Positions 14,319-27,342 of a stretch of DNA of 64,000 nucleotides are shown one piece after another. Made by a program: the position numbers and the translations under genes. The DNA comes from Argopecten irradians (taxonomy: Eukaryota > Mollusca > Bivalvia > Pectinida > Pectinidae): contig NC_091137.1 of assembly GCF_041381155.1 (NCBI RefSeq), forward strand, positions 25,403,351-25,467,350, written 5' to 3'. Position 1 is the stretch's first letter, and the number at the start of each line of letters is the position of its first letter. Under the pieces are notes generated by a model. The model was not told the DNA's origin, did no database searches, and saw only the letters and a program-made list of their open reading frames with translations.

Positions 14319-15363
14319 GGTTATGGTGGTGATCGGACTAGATTTGTGTCACAAGGGAACGCCAAACTGTTAACAATACGATTGAACAACAAACAAATTA
14401 TGGAAATTATATACGAAAAACTTCAAGCTAACGTATTGAACATTTGTTTGTTCCGTATTACTGGACCATAACACGAAAAAGGTTGCTACTTAATATTGTT
14501 TCCTTAAATATCAGTTCTTACGAACGATGAAGTTGTCCAGATCTCCCAATTAATTCTTTATTACTTCGGATATCTATGATATCAATATTTGTATATACAT
14601 TATCACCAAGATATGATATCCAACCAAGCCAGACAATCGTGTATCCTTGTACCTGGTATTACTGACATATTGAGAACAAAGCATTGTTGTTATGGAATCC
14701 TCCTTTCTCGTATTTTCAGTTGTATTTAACACTGTTATGCGTGAAATCACTTAGCGTGTGTATATCGTCGATTTATTTCGCTAAAGTTTTGCGGTTTAAA
14801 TGACAGAGACTCAAATTAATATTTTTCTATAACACGACGTCGTGGAGCTAATGATATTTAATTAGGAGGGTTCAATTTACTCGTTATATATACCATAATT
14901 ACTGATCTGAAATCGTTACAAGTCAATGGTACCAACTGTCACGTCATCCTATTCAGCCCATTGACTTCACGAATCGTTTAGCCCTACCATTACCACACTT
15001 TGCCACCTAACATATGCCAGAACAGTGGGTGTACTTTGGCAGGCTTGTGTCTTATCGCCCCTTTGATACCATATACCAGGTCCTACACATTCCCCAGCTC
15101 CGACACAAGTCTTTGTGGTGACGGACGACAGGTTGTTGATGACCCCGATCCGATAGACTGTCAATGAGTGGTAGACTAAAGCTGATTTGATGGTCCTGAT
15201 TTTTGTAGTACTCGGACATAGTACGGATTAAACAATACACCTATCTGTGTTGTTGAGAAGTCTTTTACTTACCTAGGTTTGAGGTGTGCACTCCAAACCA
15301 TCAAACAGGAAGTTAGCTATTCTATAGTGTTATACACCGTTGAAAATGTTGTCTTTTTGTAGA

Positions 15364-15643
15364 TTAATTATCTGTTATAAGCTTTAAGAAGTGAGGCATT
15401 CTAACACCAGACAGGATGTATTTGATTGCAAAGAGTATGTGAAATTTGTCCAATAGATTTTCAATAGTTAAGGATTGTATCAAAAGGTTGTGCAATGCAA
15501 CTAATAGCGTATCGTAAAAAGTCGTTTGCGTCAAACGTCCTTTTAACAACTTTGGGACATTTAAAGATGATGTGTTTAGAGTTTTGGTGTTTGTGGAAAT
15601 GAGAAGTACGATAAAATGGACCTTGGGCTAGTAACTTCTTCAT
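15364..15643 (-). pseudogene. Possible 3' end of a LINE reverse-transcriptase ORF
   Basis: The reverse strand reads a segment containing SKHIIFKCPKVVK. In a shifted frame it continues LLIQSLTIENLLDKF, then FAIKYILSGVRMPHFLK. This resembles the C-terminal part of L1/Tx1-type LINE ORF2 proteins: a cysteine-bearing 'hIffxCPkv' element, then a hydrophobic 'lllakyyIyxcR' element a few dozen residues on. The frame is broken, so it would be inactive. No RT core is found upstream on this strand. The family call is from memory and tentative. Confidence 0.35.
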
Positions 15644-16199
15644 ATACGCTTTGTTTGTGCGTTATAGTAAATAGTTGTTATACATTAAGTGAACGTGCTT
15701 TGAACATGAAAAATATTCAAAATTACATATGTGAGGGATTCAACACTTCATTAAACGACATTTGAAAAAAAAAATAGTTCATAGACAGGAAATGTCAATG
15801 GTGGGAAAACATATTCGTCAGTAACCGAAGCTTTCCAACCAACAAACGTGTGACTTATCTACTGGAAACTGTTGATGGACGTGTCGTGTCCACTCTAGTT
15901 ATTGAATAACACCCGATACAAGTCAGAGAAATATCCCAACAAAAGAAAATGGAACAAATGTTATTTGTGGGAATTAGCCGATTTGTGAGAAAGCTGTCAG
16001 TGTACATCTGATCTAAAGAGATAAACCTGTAATCGATACTTACACCGACAAACACGACCGTTTGTAGTACAATAGGTATTAGTCTTGTTATGTTTCCGCT
16101 GATGCGGCTAATTACGGTAAGCTAGACATTGACATTTTGTATCAGAGAAGCACTGCCGTATTAGCCAGTTGTTGCGTATTGAGTGGTAACATTCGAAAG

Positions 16200-16424
16200 T
16201 CAATCATGTGGGTCAGTGGTTAGAAATATGGGCGCTCCATTAGGTTGGATTAGAGCCCGCTTTGGTTTGCATTTGTCGGCTTGGTTTTGAATTGGGTATA
16301 AACGGTTTGTTGTGTGTAGATGTCCACATTGATGTAAATATTGACCAAGGTTTGGACAGTGACCGATAGAGGCTACTGTCTGTCCGTCTTCATATACGTA
16401 GTAACGGGGCCCCATTGTGGCCAT
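16200..16424 (-). CDS. Unassigned small open frame, 74 codons
   Basis: The frame starts with a favourable context (A at -3, G at +4) and encodes a hydrophilic peptide with three Cys and several His. Codon use looks less AT-biased than the flanks. There is no signal peptide or transmembrane segment, and I recognise no family. It ends 184 bp past the inverted-repeat element at 16608. It may be a small single-exon gene, a 5' exon or chance. Confidence 0.2.
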   Translation of the reverse strand: MATMGPRYYVYEDGQTVASIGHCPNLGQYLHQCGHLHTTNRLYPIQNQADKCKPKRALIQPNGAPIFLTTDPHD

Positions 16425-16607
16425 GTTTACTTGTAACTTAATCCGTCAGTCAGTATTTACCTGGTTTAGTAAGGTAATTCTGAGATAAATCCTGACAATA
16501 TTGTCGTACTAGTCAAAGTACCTTTGGTTTACCTTTGAGATGCCCCAAGTCTCCCACCACAATACATAACACACAGTCAGACTCTGAGCAATACTTTCAA
16601 GCTAGAT

Positions 16608-16794
16608 ATTCCGTATTTGCATAATACAGAGTTATCTGCCCTTGCGGGTAGATATTGATTGTGACCTCATCAGTTTGCGAGCGTAACGTCATACTTTTCG
16701 AAGAAAACGACGTGAATTGTGCTCACGTAATAATGACGTATCAATGGATACCTACCAGCAAGGGAGGTTACTCTGTGATATGCAAAGACGGAAT
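16608..16794. mobile_element. MITE-like inverted-repeat element, copy 1
   Basis: The element is bounded by ATTCCGT and its complement ACGGAAT, with imperfect terminal inverted repeats of about 50 bp. The left arm has TTTGCATAATACAGAG, TTATCT, CCCTTGCGGGTAG. The right arm has CTACCAGCAAGGGAGG, ACTCTGTGATATGCAAA. The core shares GTTTGCGAGCGTAACGTCAT with a second copy at 59695-59864. It is non-coding, and its size and structure are those of a non-autonomous DNA transposon. Confidence 0.8.
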
Positions 16795-16799
16795 TTTGA

Positions 16800-19446
16800 C
16801 GTGTACGTTAATTGATGGTGTTACGAGGTAAATGAGGCAAAACCATCGAACTAGATGGCGAAATTAATGATCGCAATATCAACGAGCTAAAATAAGAATT
16901 GACCAACTAAATGTTTACGTAATATTCTATGTAAATATTTTGCCAATTGGTTGATCCGAGTTTAGAATTAAAACTTTAATGGAGCGTTTGTTCCACAGGA
17001 CGTTCGATTTCGGTTTCGATTTAGGTAATATGAACCAAGTTATATCTTTAAAACATTGGCCGTACTAAACTAAGAATGTATGCATGTACTGTTCATAGAA
17101 TAATTAGAAATAGTTATTATAGAACATTAGTTTACTATAAAAACGTTTTAATATGTGATTATCAACATGAAAGCTCATCTCCTTGCAGTGATGTTCAAAT
17201 GAGTTTGACCTTGCTATACGTTTATCAAATGAGTACCTCTAAACGATAAAGTCTAGAGTTCAAAAGAAATGGAAATGACAGTTTGGCCTGCTTTCTTAGG
17301 GAGAGTGCATGACCTTAAACGACCCGAGTAGAATTCGTGTTTTATCTAACCAAGTTCATTCATGTTTTCACAACTTTTCTCTGTGATCGGTCTTCGATGA
17401 TTAGGGTATAGATAAACACCTCAGGAGTAGCACTGTATATCTGGGACATAAGCTAGACGGCCGTTTTGTTCCGTCTTTATCAGGTGTGAGGGTGTACCTG
17501 ACGCTTCACCAAAGCATTGTCAGCTTAACGACGTGCTTAATACAATTTATACAAGGACCAATGCTTCATATGTAACGATTCAATATGGGAATTCCATTTT
17601 ATTAAGAATTTTATGTAAATGCGATTTAGTAACAACAAAAGATTTATGCCTGCTGTGAAGTAAAATTTAAACTACGAAACAGATGTCAACATGTGGTCCC
17701 TTTACCAATATATAGATCTTAAGCAAGTTAGATTATTGGAAACATCTTATCTTTTCTAACATTATAGAAAAGAAAATCGCGTAACACGGTCAGCTCGTCT
17801 ATCAAATCTAGGTAACAGGCTAAATAGATTTGTTTGAGATTTATATCATACATGTGTTCTACTCCTTAATGCCTATATATAAATGATTTCAGTTTATCAA
17901 CAGAATGTATTAACCACATTGCAATTTTTAGACTTCTATGACAGGCTTAGCCAAAAAAAGTGCAAACACAGCAGGTTAAACTATATAACTATCTAAGCGA
18001 CATTATAATTTCGTATTGATATCATGTGGACATCTTAACATCAGTAAATCAATAATATAAGATAGGTACTAAACAGTCATTTTAATGAGTATGTGTTCTC
18101 AACATCGCAATTGCACTGCATCTTTACTAAATCTGGAGGAATTATATGAACGACAGCTACATAAATATATAATTTTCACTTGCAAATAATGTAATATTTG
18201 CAAATAAATTCCTATTCAAAGTACACACCTTAGCTATATCGATTGTTTGGTATTAAACTAAAAGCATTGCACTATACACATACATCTATAGTATTTACTA
18301 TAACCTAGGTCATTTAAGTTAGACAAAATATCTAAATGTTAATCAGAGAAAGTGATATAATTATCTGTAAAAAGCATAGTTTTATGCATCACATTTCATC
18401 ATAGCGATGCATTCCATCCTCTACCATACATGTGTAAACTGTACGTGTATTGTTTCAGGTGTGCAATACTACTTGTGTTCAATTGCTATACCATCTATAC
18501 GTATTTCTGTTATAAAAATGATATTAAAAGTATACTCATCTCCGTTTACCAAAAATTACAATTTAGTATCTTCCTCTTGAAAAGGAGAGTTAAAGAAATA
18601 ATTATTTTGTGTTGCTCACTGGTGTTTGAACTGCATTTTGTGACATTGTATTGATACCCTTGGCATGCAAAGATGACGCACATTATACGTGTGTATGATC
18701 ATGTTCTAACATACGTATGTCTGTCTCTATCAATTACGTAACAACTTAATAAGATATTGAAATGTTATACTATATACGTGACAAGAAAGTAATTAAAGTC
18801 TTAATGTTATTCTATAAAACAAATAACTTTCTACTATGGACATGCATTGTATTTATTTAAAGTTTTTATCCTTGTAATGTATATTATAATATTAGTAGAC
18901 AAATAATCATCATTACGTATGATAAATTACTAAGGTTGACCATAATATCATATCAATATCACTTAAAAGCCGTATGTTGACATTTCATGCAAGTATATTG
19001 CTCCATTATTCCATGCTTATCTATCACTGAACAATTTGTCCTCTCCTGAATTAATTAAGTAAAAGCATCAAACTACATTTTAAAATGTGACGTGCTTAGT
19101 AGCATGCACTGCATGAACCAGTGGTAAGATTCTGTAGCGTATATGTAGTGAATTAAAACTTCTAGTTCACCTGAATTTACACCTGGATAAACACATTCAT
19201 GAAAATACGATTAATAACGAATACAAAAACCTTTAACACCGAGAACATGACCTTTGTCCATTAATTCCCGTACTACCTAAGCTTTGGATGGAATTAGCAT
19301 ACATATCCTTGTAGTCGAGTGTATCATTTAAGCCCAATGATATGATTGCCCTCATTTAGTATAATGAATTTGCTTGTGTGGACTGTTTTAAAGCCAGTGT
19401 TTCCGTTGACAATTTAACAGACATGGTTTTGTTTTCATATTTTCAG
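16800..19446. other. Non-coding, upstream of the PRR15-like exon
   Basis: No coding exon is seen. It ends in a pyrimidine-rich stretch and TTTTCAG at 19440-19446, a good 3' splice site, so at least its right part is probably intron. The partner 5' exon, expected to be non-coding, cannot be located by eye. Confidence 0.5.
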
Positions 19447-19577
19447 ATTTGCTAACTTGGTGATTTAGAAGTGGAGTTTTACAGAAACTGGACTTAATAC
19501 TAGATCAACCGACCGAGGAAGTATCAAACTGCATAACACAAGAATTTGAAATATCCCTTACAGAGACATCATAAACC
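19447..19577 (+). other. 5' untranslated part of the PRR15-like coding exon
   Basis: Begins after the acceptor TTTTCAG. It has stops in the reading frame of the gene and ends at the ATG at 19578. Confidence 0.5.
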
Positions 19578-19952
19578 ATGTCTTGGCTTAAGTTCTGGAG
19601 CAGCAAGAAATCAAAATCAAAAGATATCAAAGATGAGTATCAGAAGGAATTTCAGAAACTGGACGGACAGACGGATGCAGAAAAGGAAAAGAATAAACTA
19701 CGTCATTCCTTATCGATCTCTCGATCCGGAAGATTCAAGTCGAAAAGTCGACAACGATCCGGAATTTTAGATAAACCAGAATTGTTTGACGGAAGTAATC
19801 CTTCAGAAGGAAGTGCTCCGGCTTCGTCACAGAACGCACATCCTTCTGGAACGTCTCGATCTCCAAACAACACATGTAGAGACATGAGACAATTGTCAGG
19901 CATGCATGGATTCCAAGGAGGTCGAACAGCGCCGCAACCGGCTGCTGTATAG
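19578..19952 (+). CDS. PRR15/PRR15L-like protein
   Basis: 124 residues, one coding exon. The N-terminus has a Trp/Lys-rich start (W3, W7, then KKSKSK), like the WWK..RKKK start of vertebrate PRR15 and PRR15L. At residues 47-71 is the family's signature: ISRSGRFKxKxRxR, then IL, then a P-x-LFD ending, which matches the S(R/N)SGRFKEKxKVRATL..LFD core of that family. The rest is low-complexity, Ser/Pro/Gly-rich and probably disordered; there is no signal peptide or membrane segment. Vertebrate family members are about 100-130 residues, also from one coding exon, and have no defined biochemical activity, although PRR15 is linked to development. The ATG follows in-frame stops and a splice acceptor. 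The family assignment is by motif from memory; orthology is inferred. Confidence 0.75.
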   Translation: MSWLKFWSSKKSKSKDIKDEYQKEFQKLDGQTDAEKEKNKLRHSLSISRSGRFKSKSRQRSGILDKPELFDGSNPSEGSAPASSQNAHPSGTSRSPNNTCRDMRQLSGMHGFQGGRTAPQPAAV

Positions 19953-20055
19953 CGAGTCACGTGCTATTGACATTGGGTGACAAATCATGCGTAAAATGTT
20001 TTCAACGGACATTAGCAGATCTAGGTATTCATGTGATCACGTGACGAAAACGCCA

Positions 20056-20061
20056 AATAAA
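20056..20061 (+). terminator. Candidate polyadenylation signal AATAAA
   Basis: A perfect AATAAA lies 104 bp past the stop of the PRR15-like gene and could end a short 3' UTR. Later sites are possible. Confidence 0.45.
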
Positions 20062-20252
20062 GGTGAAAACCATTTCTGTACATCCATATTGTGGTGTATT
20101 TATGCGCCAAAGTGTATTTATATTCGATGATAAAGTGCCTTACTAGATAATGCATCGAAGTGTGTTCGTGGATATGCTTGACTGAATACGGATGATTTAT
20201 GGATACAAATGATGTTTCGATAAAGATTGATCAATCCATTGACTCTATGCAA

Positions 20253-20295
20253 CCCCAAATGACTTACGACGTGATCTTACCGTACTCATTTGGGG
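20253..20295. other. Hairpin downstream of the PRR15-like gene
   Basis: CCCCAAATGA at 20253 and its exact complement TCATTTGGGG at 20286 form a 10-bp perfect stem with a 23-base loop. It would sit in the 3' UTR if a distal polyadenylation site is used. Function unknown. Confidence 0.6.
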
Positions 20296-23200
20296 AACAA
20301 CACGTGTTGACGTGGTTATGAACAATAACGAAACTAGAAACTGTAATATGTCCAAACAACGTATATTTGTCGTAGAAAAAAACAACATTTTGCTTTTAAG
20401 CTTTTGACTATGTTGATTATTGTGTGATTGCCGGGAATAATTGCTAGATTGTTAGTTACTGAAGAGGATGAAAGAGTAGAACTGTCACCTGCTATCCAGT
20501 GCTATAAATAGAATACAGGTGACCTTAACATGACTTTGACATTCACCTTAATGCGCAAAGAGGTTATTCGTCTCGCTCAAAATGTGAAAGAATATTTTCT
20601 TATTATAAACATGCCTGCTTAATTCCTATTTGGGATTTGATACTTTCTTTATTCAGATTTATCTGCTCCTGAGAATAGACTTTGACTGTTACGGCATTAG
20701 TATATGTGAAACAAAAACTGCGCCGTTTGCTCAAAAACCATGATGCAAGTTTCCCCAACATATGACGTAGCACTCAATAACTCCTACCAGGAGCAAATAT
20801 ATTTGAATTTTGGTTGTACGGTATTGCATAACTGTATTTCTGCGGTAAAAGTGTCCCTTTCTTAAATTTCCTTGTACTGAATTGGAATGGTAAGACTAGA
20901 CTGTTTTGAAAATGATACGTAATTTCCTAGAGAGACTAATGTTATATTGTGGAACTTCTGTGAAGGTTAAGCGATAGTATATATCATTGTCATAATGTTA
21001 TATTATATATGCAAGAAGTGATCTTAGTGAAGTATTATATTTGTAATATTTTCGATTATAATCACATGAATGCAATTTCGAATTCAGATTTTCCAGTTCA
21101 TTTCATTCATGACGTATTGTTTTAGTTGGAGACATAGAAGTGCCATTATATTTTTATGTTATAAATATCATTATAATACGGTCAATCATAAAAAAGGAAT
21201 ATTCCAACATCAATTGTTCGTATGTTTACAATACGATTTACTATGAACGGAACGAATTGTAGTTTCTTCTGACGCTTTACATTCCAAATAAGAACTTATC
21301 GTTTTGTCGGTAAGTTAAAATTCATGCAACCATTGCGTGATCAGTCAATAATTTGTTGCAAAATCATTTTTTATGCAGTATCATGACATTTTTTTTCATT
21401 CATACTTTCACTGTGATTACGTTTTTGCGTCAATGGATGAATCATTTTAATCATGTAATTGTCTCAGATGTACTTAACTTTATTTCGTACATGTCTAAGA
21501 CATACTTATGTTTGAATGTTAGTGAAAATTCAACACAGAAAATTTGGAATATTGTCATATTAATTTTGTTTGTAACTGTCTCATTATATTGTTACTTTAG
21601 GAATATCAACGCTGATATAGTTATATTCTGATCTCAGCTACGACTAGCAGTTGGTAAATCTTTGACGACGGCGACATACTGTAAACTTGCTTATTTTGAC
21701 GAGCTCACATTTCAGTGGTAAATGGATTTCACAGGGGAACGCGATTCTTCATTCGTTAAAAGGAATTTGCATTTCGCACTACCGTGGGAAACATGATTCA
21801 CTGTATATTAACTGAATGCTATTTTGCTAAAATATGTAAGTGTACAGTTATTGCCATCCGTGACGCAGGTCTATCAGCAGATAGTGAAAATGTTATATCA
21901 GTACGTTTGTTCGATGTTTATGATACCCTGTTATTCAGAGAAGACACTATTTTATATAACGTCACTTCAGAGGAAAATGAGGCTCCATAACTCGCGTGTC
22001 TCCTTTTATCTTTCAAATGTATTTTGTTAAAAATGTATTACCTGTTATCTCAAAGAATTTTACAAAAGACATCAAGGTTATAGTATCATTACAAACCAAA
22101 ACCATTTCATATAGCCGTTCCGTCCTGCTTTGAATGGGCAAAATGTGCTGGTGACCACAATCTCAAATAGAAAGTCAAAAATATGGTGAATATGAAGGAG
22201 CAAGCGAATACATTATTAAGATTTTTTTAATTTCCAAAATATGTAGCCATGGTTATTAATTTTAATGATCTGAATGTGTAACTTCTCGAGTAAATTAGAG
22301 TATTACAAACATGTCTGCTAGATTATTAGAGAGGGATATCCACTTTCACTAAGAATGTGTTTAATCAAAGTTACTTTATTTGTATTTTAGAAGGACGAAA
22401 TCACTGTGCCATACAATGGTACTTTTTCATTAGTCGGTGAATGTCTTGGGCTATACTTCAGAAAAATTCAGAAAAATCGCTATCCTAAGATATTTTAATC
22501 TATTTTTCTGTCTTCAGTAAGTGTCGATGAGGTGGCATTTGTCCAACAGAATTAGTTCCAGGCAATAATATTTTCTATGGCATATATTGAATTGAAAGGC
22601 GATGATATTTTTTTAATTCAATCTGTAGAAAAATAATAAAACAACGTGTGACAAACAGTACTAGCTCCAGTCAATTAAAATTGATCCGAACATTTGAACA
22701 AAATGATATGATATTATGGTTTGGACTTCTCTTTAATCTTTACATTTCAAAGAGTCCTTTACAAATATTTCAACACTAAATAGGCAATTTAAATCAATAG
22801 TTTGGTCATATACTAATTATAAATCTTTTTCTAGTCAACATAAAACGATAGTAAACAAAAGCCTCGTTTACAGTGACAGTTGGGTTTTTATCTACGGTTT
22901 CGGTCGGTATTACACTTTACAACCAGTTAATTACTCACACGGCTTTATTCTGTCAATTATATAGTGTGCGTGAAATGATAACACAGTTGCGCCTAGACGC
23001 ATGGTGTCATTTTGTTTTCTAAGGAGTGAATTTTGCCTCGAGGCTACACAAAAAGTCTAAAGGATAGTGAATCTGCCATTGTTTCATTAATTATGAGGTA
23101 AATCAATGTTGTGTATAAACTAGCGCCTGTAGCCGGAACTAATTAGCCACTTGTACAGGTAGACCCTGTTTGATCTATCTGTAGCCAAACTGATTATATC

Positions 23201-26200
23201 AGCAGATTTACTGCGGAGGTGAACTGATTCCTTACACAGGTGGTTAGTAGGTACATCTCTCATTAAAGCTAGGTTACGGTTGCTAAATACATCATTGATG
23301 ATCAGCCCTACTAGCTCTTGCTTCAGCAGCTCACCTTAAATACAAGCTTCATTGTCTAGTGACGTCATAACAGGCGCTTTACAATAGTGCACTTGGTTTG
23401 TGTTTTAATTCAGTAGAGGTAGACTTTAAAATTAAATTTCAAGATTTATATAAAAATGTGATTGTCATGTTTTAATTATGTATATGTTGGAATGAGTATT
23501 ACAATGGAAATCACCTGAATCCTTACGTGTGGAAGAATAACCTTCAACAAATTGTACTGACAATTAATCACATTGGCTATAATTATAATTAATTCGTATG
23601 ATGTTTATGTTTCAATATCATATATATAAAGAATCAACTATGTGTTCACAAGTAATGTTGATTTGTAATTACAGTCGGTTAATTAAAAAATGAAATTTAA
23701 ATTTAAACACTGATACGTATTGCTTTGTTTTTTTGGTGTGTTGGTGAAAAAAGTGAAATAATACCAGTAAAATTTTAATAATAGTAACCTTCCAGTTAAA
23801 TAATGGAATCAATATATTTCATTTCATGACGGTTCCGTTCAGTGTGGATAAATAGTGCTTTAAAAATCAAAGAATGCATAACGATGCCAAAGTATTTATG
23901 GTGTCCAACATTCGCCATAGGGCTCAGGGCTGCTGTGGCCGATTCGTTGGATTGTCCTCTATTCTGAACCGTTTCCCTTCTCTATTCTGAACCGTTTCCC
24001 TTCAGGAAATCCGACGTTCTTTCTCCGCCATATATTGGATACCTGATAGTAGCCATTGCTTGCCAACGCTATATTTTGTTATTGTAGAGAGTGAATAAAG
24101 TGAATAAATATACTGGTTGGAAAACATATAAAAATATATTCAAATTTCGTCTACAGGTAAAATTCCAGGTGTGTCAGTAGCATTGTTTAATTAGAAAGGT
24201 CAATGTGTCAGGGTTAGTAGGAGCGGTTAGAGATTACCTAATTGCAAAACTAAACAAAGGTACCTATACTTAAATGTTCGTGAATGGAAATCAACATGCG
24301 ATTATCTTAATCCTAAAACACATTAATCTAACGAAAACAGGACATGCATAGTTAAGATTGAAAGGTTATGGACGTAGATGAAAAATGTTGTGTATTGTAA
24401 ATACAACATCGTAATCCCTTTACTTATCGGAATGTTTGCACAGTGTCAGTAATCGAGTTTTTGAAAACAGTATGCCACATTTTTGAATTTGGTAAATAAC
24501 GTCTTAAGTGAGTCATGCTCATTAATTATGTTTTATGGTGTTTTTCATTTTCATAGAGATTACGTGGCATTCTAAAGTGTCTAAATGACAAATTGCAAAC
24601 GTTTCGAAATCAGCATAGGTTGCACTGTAGAGAATACAGTATGTTTGTAGTACATTGGTTCGGAACTATATCGACTGATGAAACACAAAGCAAGACGAGG
24701 AGTTTTCCTTTTTAGCTGGAATTTCAACAGTTCTGTGATCTGCAAAGGTTATGAAAGATTACAGTATCACAAGAAAAGGAAATGTATAAATAATGACTAT
24801 AGGGTTACCGTGACACTTTCAAAATCGAAAACATTTTGAAAGATTGATACTGATAATACATCTATACTAAATCTTATCTCATTTATCAAATTTGTTAAAT
24901 AAGATTTTCTCACTAAATAGGCTTTAGGAAAATGAAGGTAACGGTATTATATTATCAAATTGTTTTCATCGATTGTTTTTTTCACGAGCCAAGGAACGAA
25001 CCAATAAAATGATTTTATTATGACTTAAAATGCAAACCGAGGAACATGTTTTACTGCAACACAAATATACTGGCAGGTGGCGATATTAAGCGTGTGTTAG
25101 TGTGTCTTGTGTGTCTTATCGTAAAAGTGTATTTTATGCATTACATGTCATTTAAAAGCACTTGAAATGAAATAAGTTGACTGACAAAACACATACATGT
25201 TTCAGTCGTAAACATGTTTATTTGAGTATGCTAGTATTCTCACTAGCTGTCTTATATATTGCTCAGACAATGACATAACGTATGTATACAATGTAATTGT
25301 TTGTTCAGTCGCATGGAAGATGTTTGAACATTGCTTGCAAACGTTTCAAGTTGAAAGGTCGGACTTATTCCACATATATATATCGACATAAAACAAAGAT
25401 ATGGCTGTGAGAAATCAGGTAAGACCTAGAATACAATAGGAAGATTTATTGTCTGGGTTAAAGAGTACGTGAAAAAACTCTCAAAGTGCAACATAGAGGC
25501 ATTCAGCACAATTATGTGCTAAACATTAGTACAAAATGGAGACTTCAAATAAAGTAACAATACAAACTTTTGTATCTTGGCATTTCAGTCATAATGCTGA
25601 AAACAATATGTTGTTTCCGACATTTAAATATGGTATATTGCTTCGTATTATTACTGCCTGTTTGAACACTGAACATAAACACTGCTACGACATGAAAAGG
25701 TGTATTGTCTTTTTTTCGTTTTATTCATTTATTTTATCTTTTTTTCTGGTCTTAGGTTTGTTTTGTTTTTATTATATTTTTTCTACTTTGTTTACCTATT
25801 TTTAATATATTTTTGTCTATAACTATACAAAATCTGTTCTTATAGAATGTACTTATATGGTACATAGATCGTCAAGAATGTCACCAATTAGTTCATGTGG
25901 TATTTCATAAGGCTTGCGTACTAGCCTCCTAACGTTGGTTATGAAGATTTTATGCCAGTTGGAACGATGTTGTTCATCTGCAATAGAAGAACATCAACAA
26001 CATGCATCTTTTCCCCTAACAAGGGGTATAGTACACACTGACTTATCTCTAACTTCTGTTTAATTTATCTGCGTCATTTTGTTATCAGTCCAATGTATAG
26101 GTTGGATCTAGGGTAGTAATACGATAGTATACGGTTACACCTTAAGTTAACACAAAACATTTCAATACATCATCGCGCTAACTGCATCCAATTTCTCATT

Positions 26201-27342
26201 TCGTAAGATGGTTTAAAAGGACATGGAAATATTAGGCGCATATGGACGATCATATATAACAGTCTTAACAGATATGAAATTTCCCACATTCTCTAATGAA
26301 AGGACTTTTTCTGCTCTCATTTTCAGCAAAGCCTTTTCTTATTGTATGTTATAGCGTTTTAACAGCACGATTTACTTACAGTGGCACCCAATCACCGCAC
26401 GGTCAGGTGCACATGGTGAAGCTATATGAGTATAAAATACACTCGACGCGGAGGCAAAGGTATTAAGTGGTTTACATATGTAACAGGGTACTTGTATTCG
26501 AACAACACACAATGGAGTTAAGTACCGATTCCCCGGGTCGAATCATCTTAACCCAAGATTAAAATCTCATTGACCAGCGATTTATGACTATAAAAGGACC
26601 CCCTCTTTGTTGGGGTATGTATGGGATGGTGGAGAGTACATATGATGTGTAATTATTCCCTCTAAACCATACTGACTTCGTTATATATTTGTAATAATTT
26701 AGATGTGTCGTGTACTTGATAATCTCCAAAATCAATTATTTTGTCACATATTTATCACCTGCTCAAGGAATTATTTTACATTTTACAATAAGCATAGAAG
26801 GTGAAAAATAATTTGAAAAGTTGCGTTGCCAATGCCAACGTCAGTCTGTATTAATTATCGTTTTCATTACGATTTCAGATTAAAAGAAAATTGGAGAGTA
26901 AATAAATACTAAACGAAACATCTAAGTTGTTACAATGTAAGTTATTAGTGCCGAATAACTCCTACATTTCTTTTGCGAATGACAAAAATATGGATGTGAT
27001 GATTGGAAGAATACTTAAGTTTATACAGCTTTCTCCAAAATAATAATTATCAGAATAAACATACTTGATTAAAACGGCTCCTTTTACTAAAGACAAACTC
27101 TAAATAGTTGAAAAAAACGAATTAAGCAAAATAAAAAACGGACTAGGTCAAAGTTTGATGATAAAAAGACTGAATTTAAGCCGGAGTTTTTTGTTGTTGT
27201 TTTTGTCGGGAAATCAAGATCAGAGTCATGACGTCATGGATATCGGTTATTAAATCAATCTAAGCAAACATGAATCATGATTCTTAATCATAATGATTAA
27301 ATATGTTTTGCATAACCGTATGTTTGGAACTAATTGAATGAA
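20296..27342. other. Non-coding, gene-poor interval
   Basis: About 7 kb of AT-rich sequence with no recognisable exon on either strand. The only clear structure is the 23-bp tandem duplication at 23958. The hydrophobic frames around 21.4 and 25.6 kb are T-rich composition artefacts. Confidence 0.45.
23958..24003. repeat. 23-bp perfect tandem duplication
   Basis: A unit beginning TCTATTCTGAACCGTTTCCC is repeated exactly at 23958-23980 and 23981-24003. It is recent, since the copies do not differ. Confidence 0.9.

Noticed and set aside
14967..15240. Reverse frames in a GC-richer patch
   Set aside because: Two overlapping frames with no motif and no convincing splice acceptor. Coding potential cannot be shown.
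19703..19960. 85-codon reverse frame and the 74-codon forward frame at 19546
   Set aside because: Shadows of the PRR15-like coding exon. The forward one begins without an ATG and lacks the family motif.
25536..25805. 89-codon forward frame with a hydrophobic end, possible membrane protein
   Set aside because: The hydrophobic part is just T-rich low-complexity DNA read as Phe/Leu/Ser.
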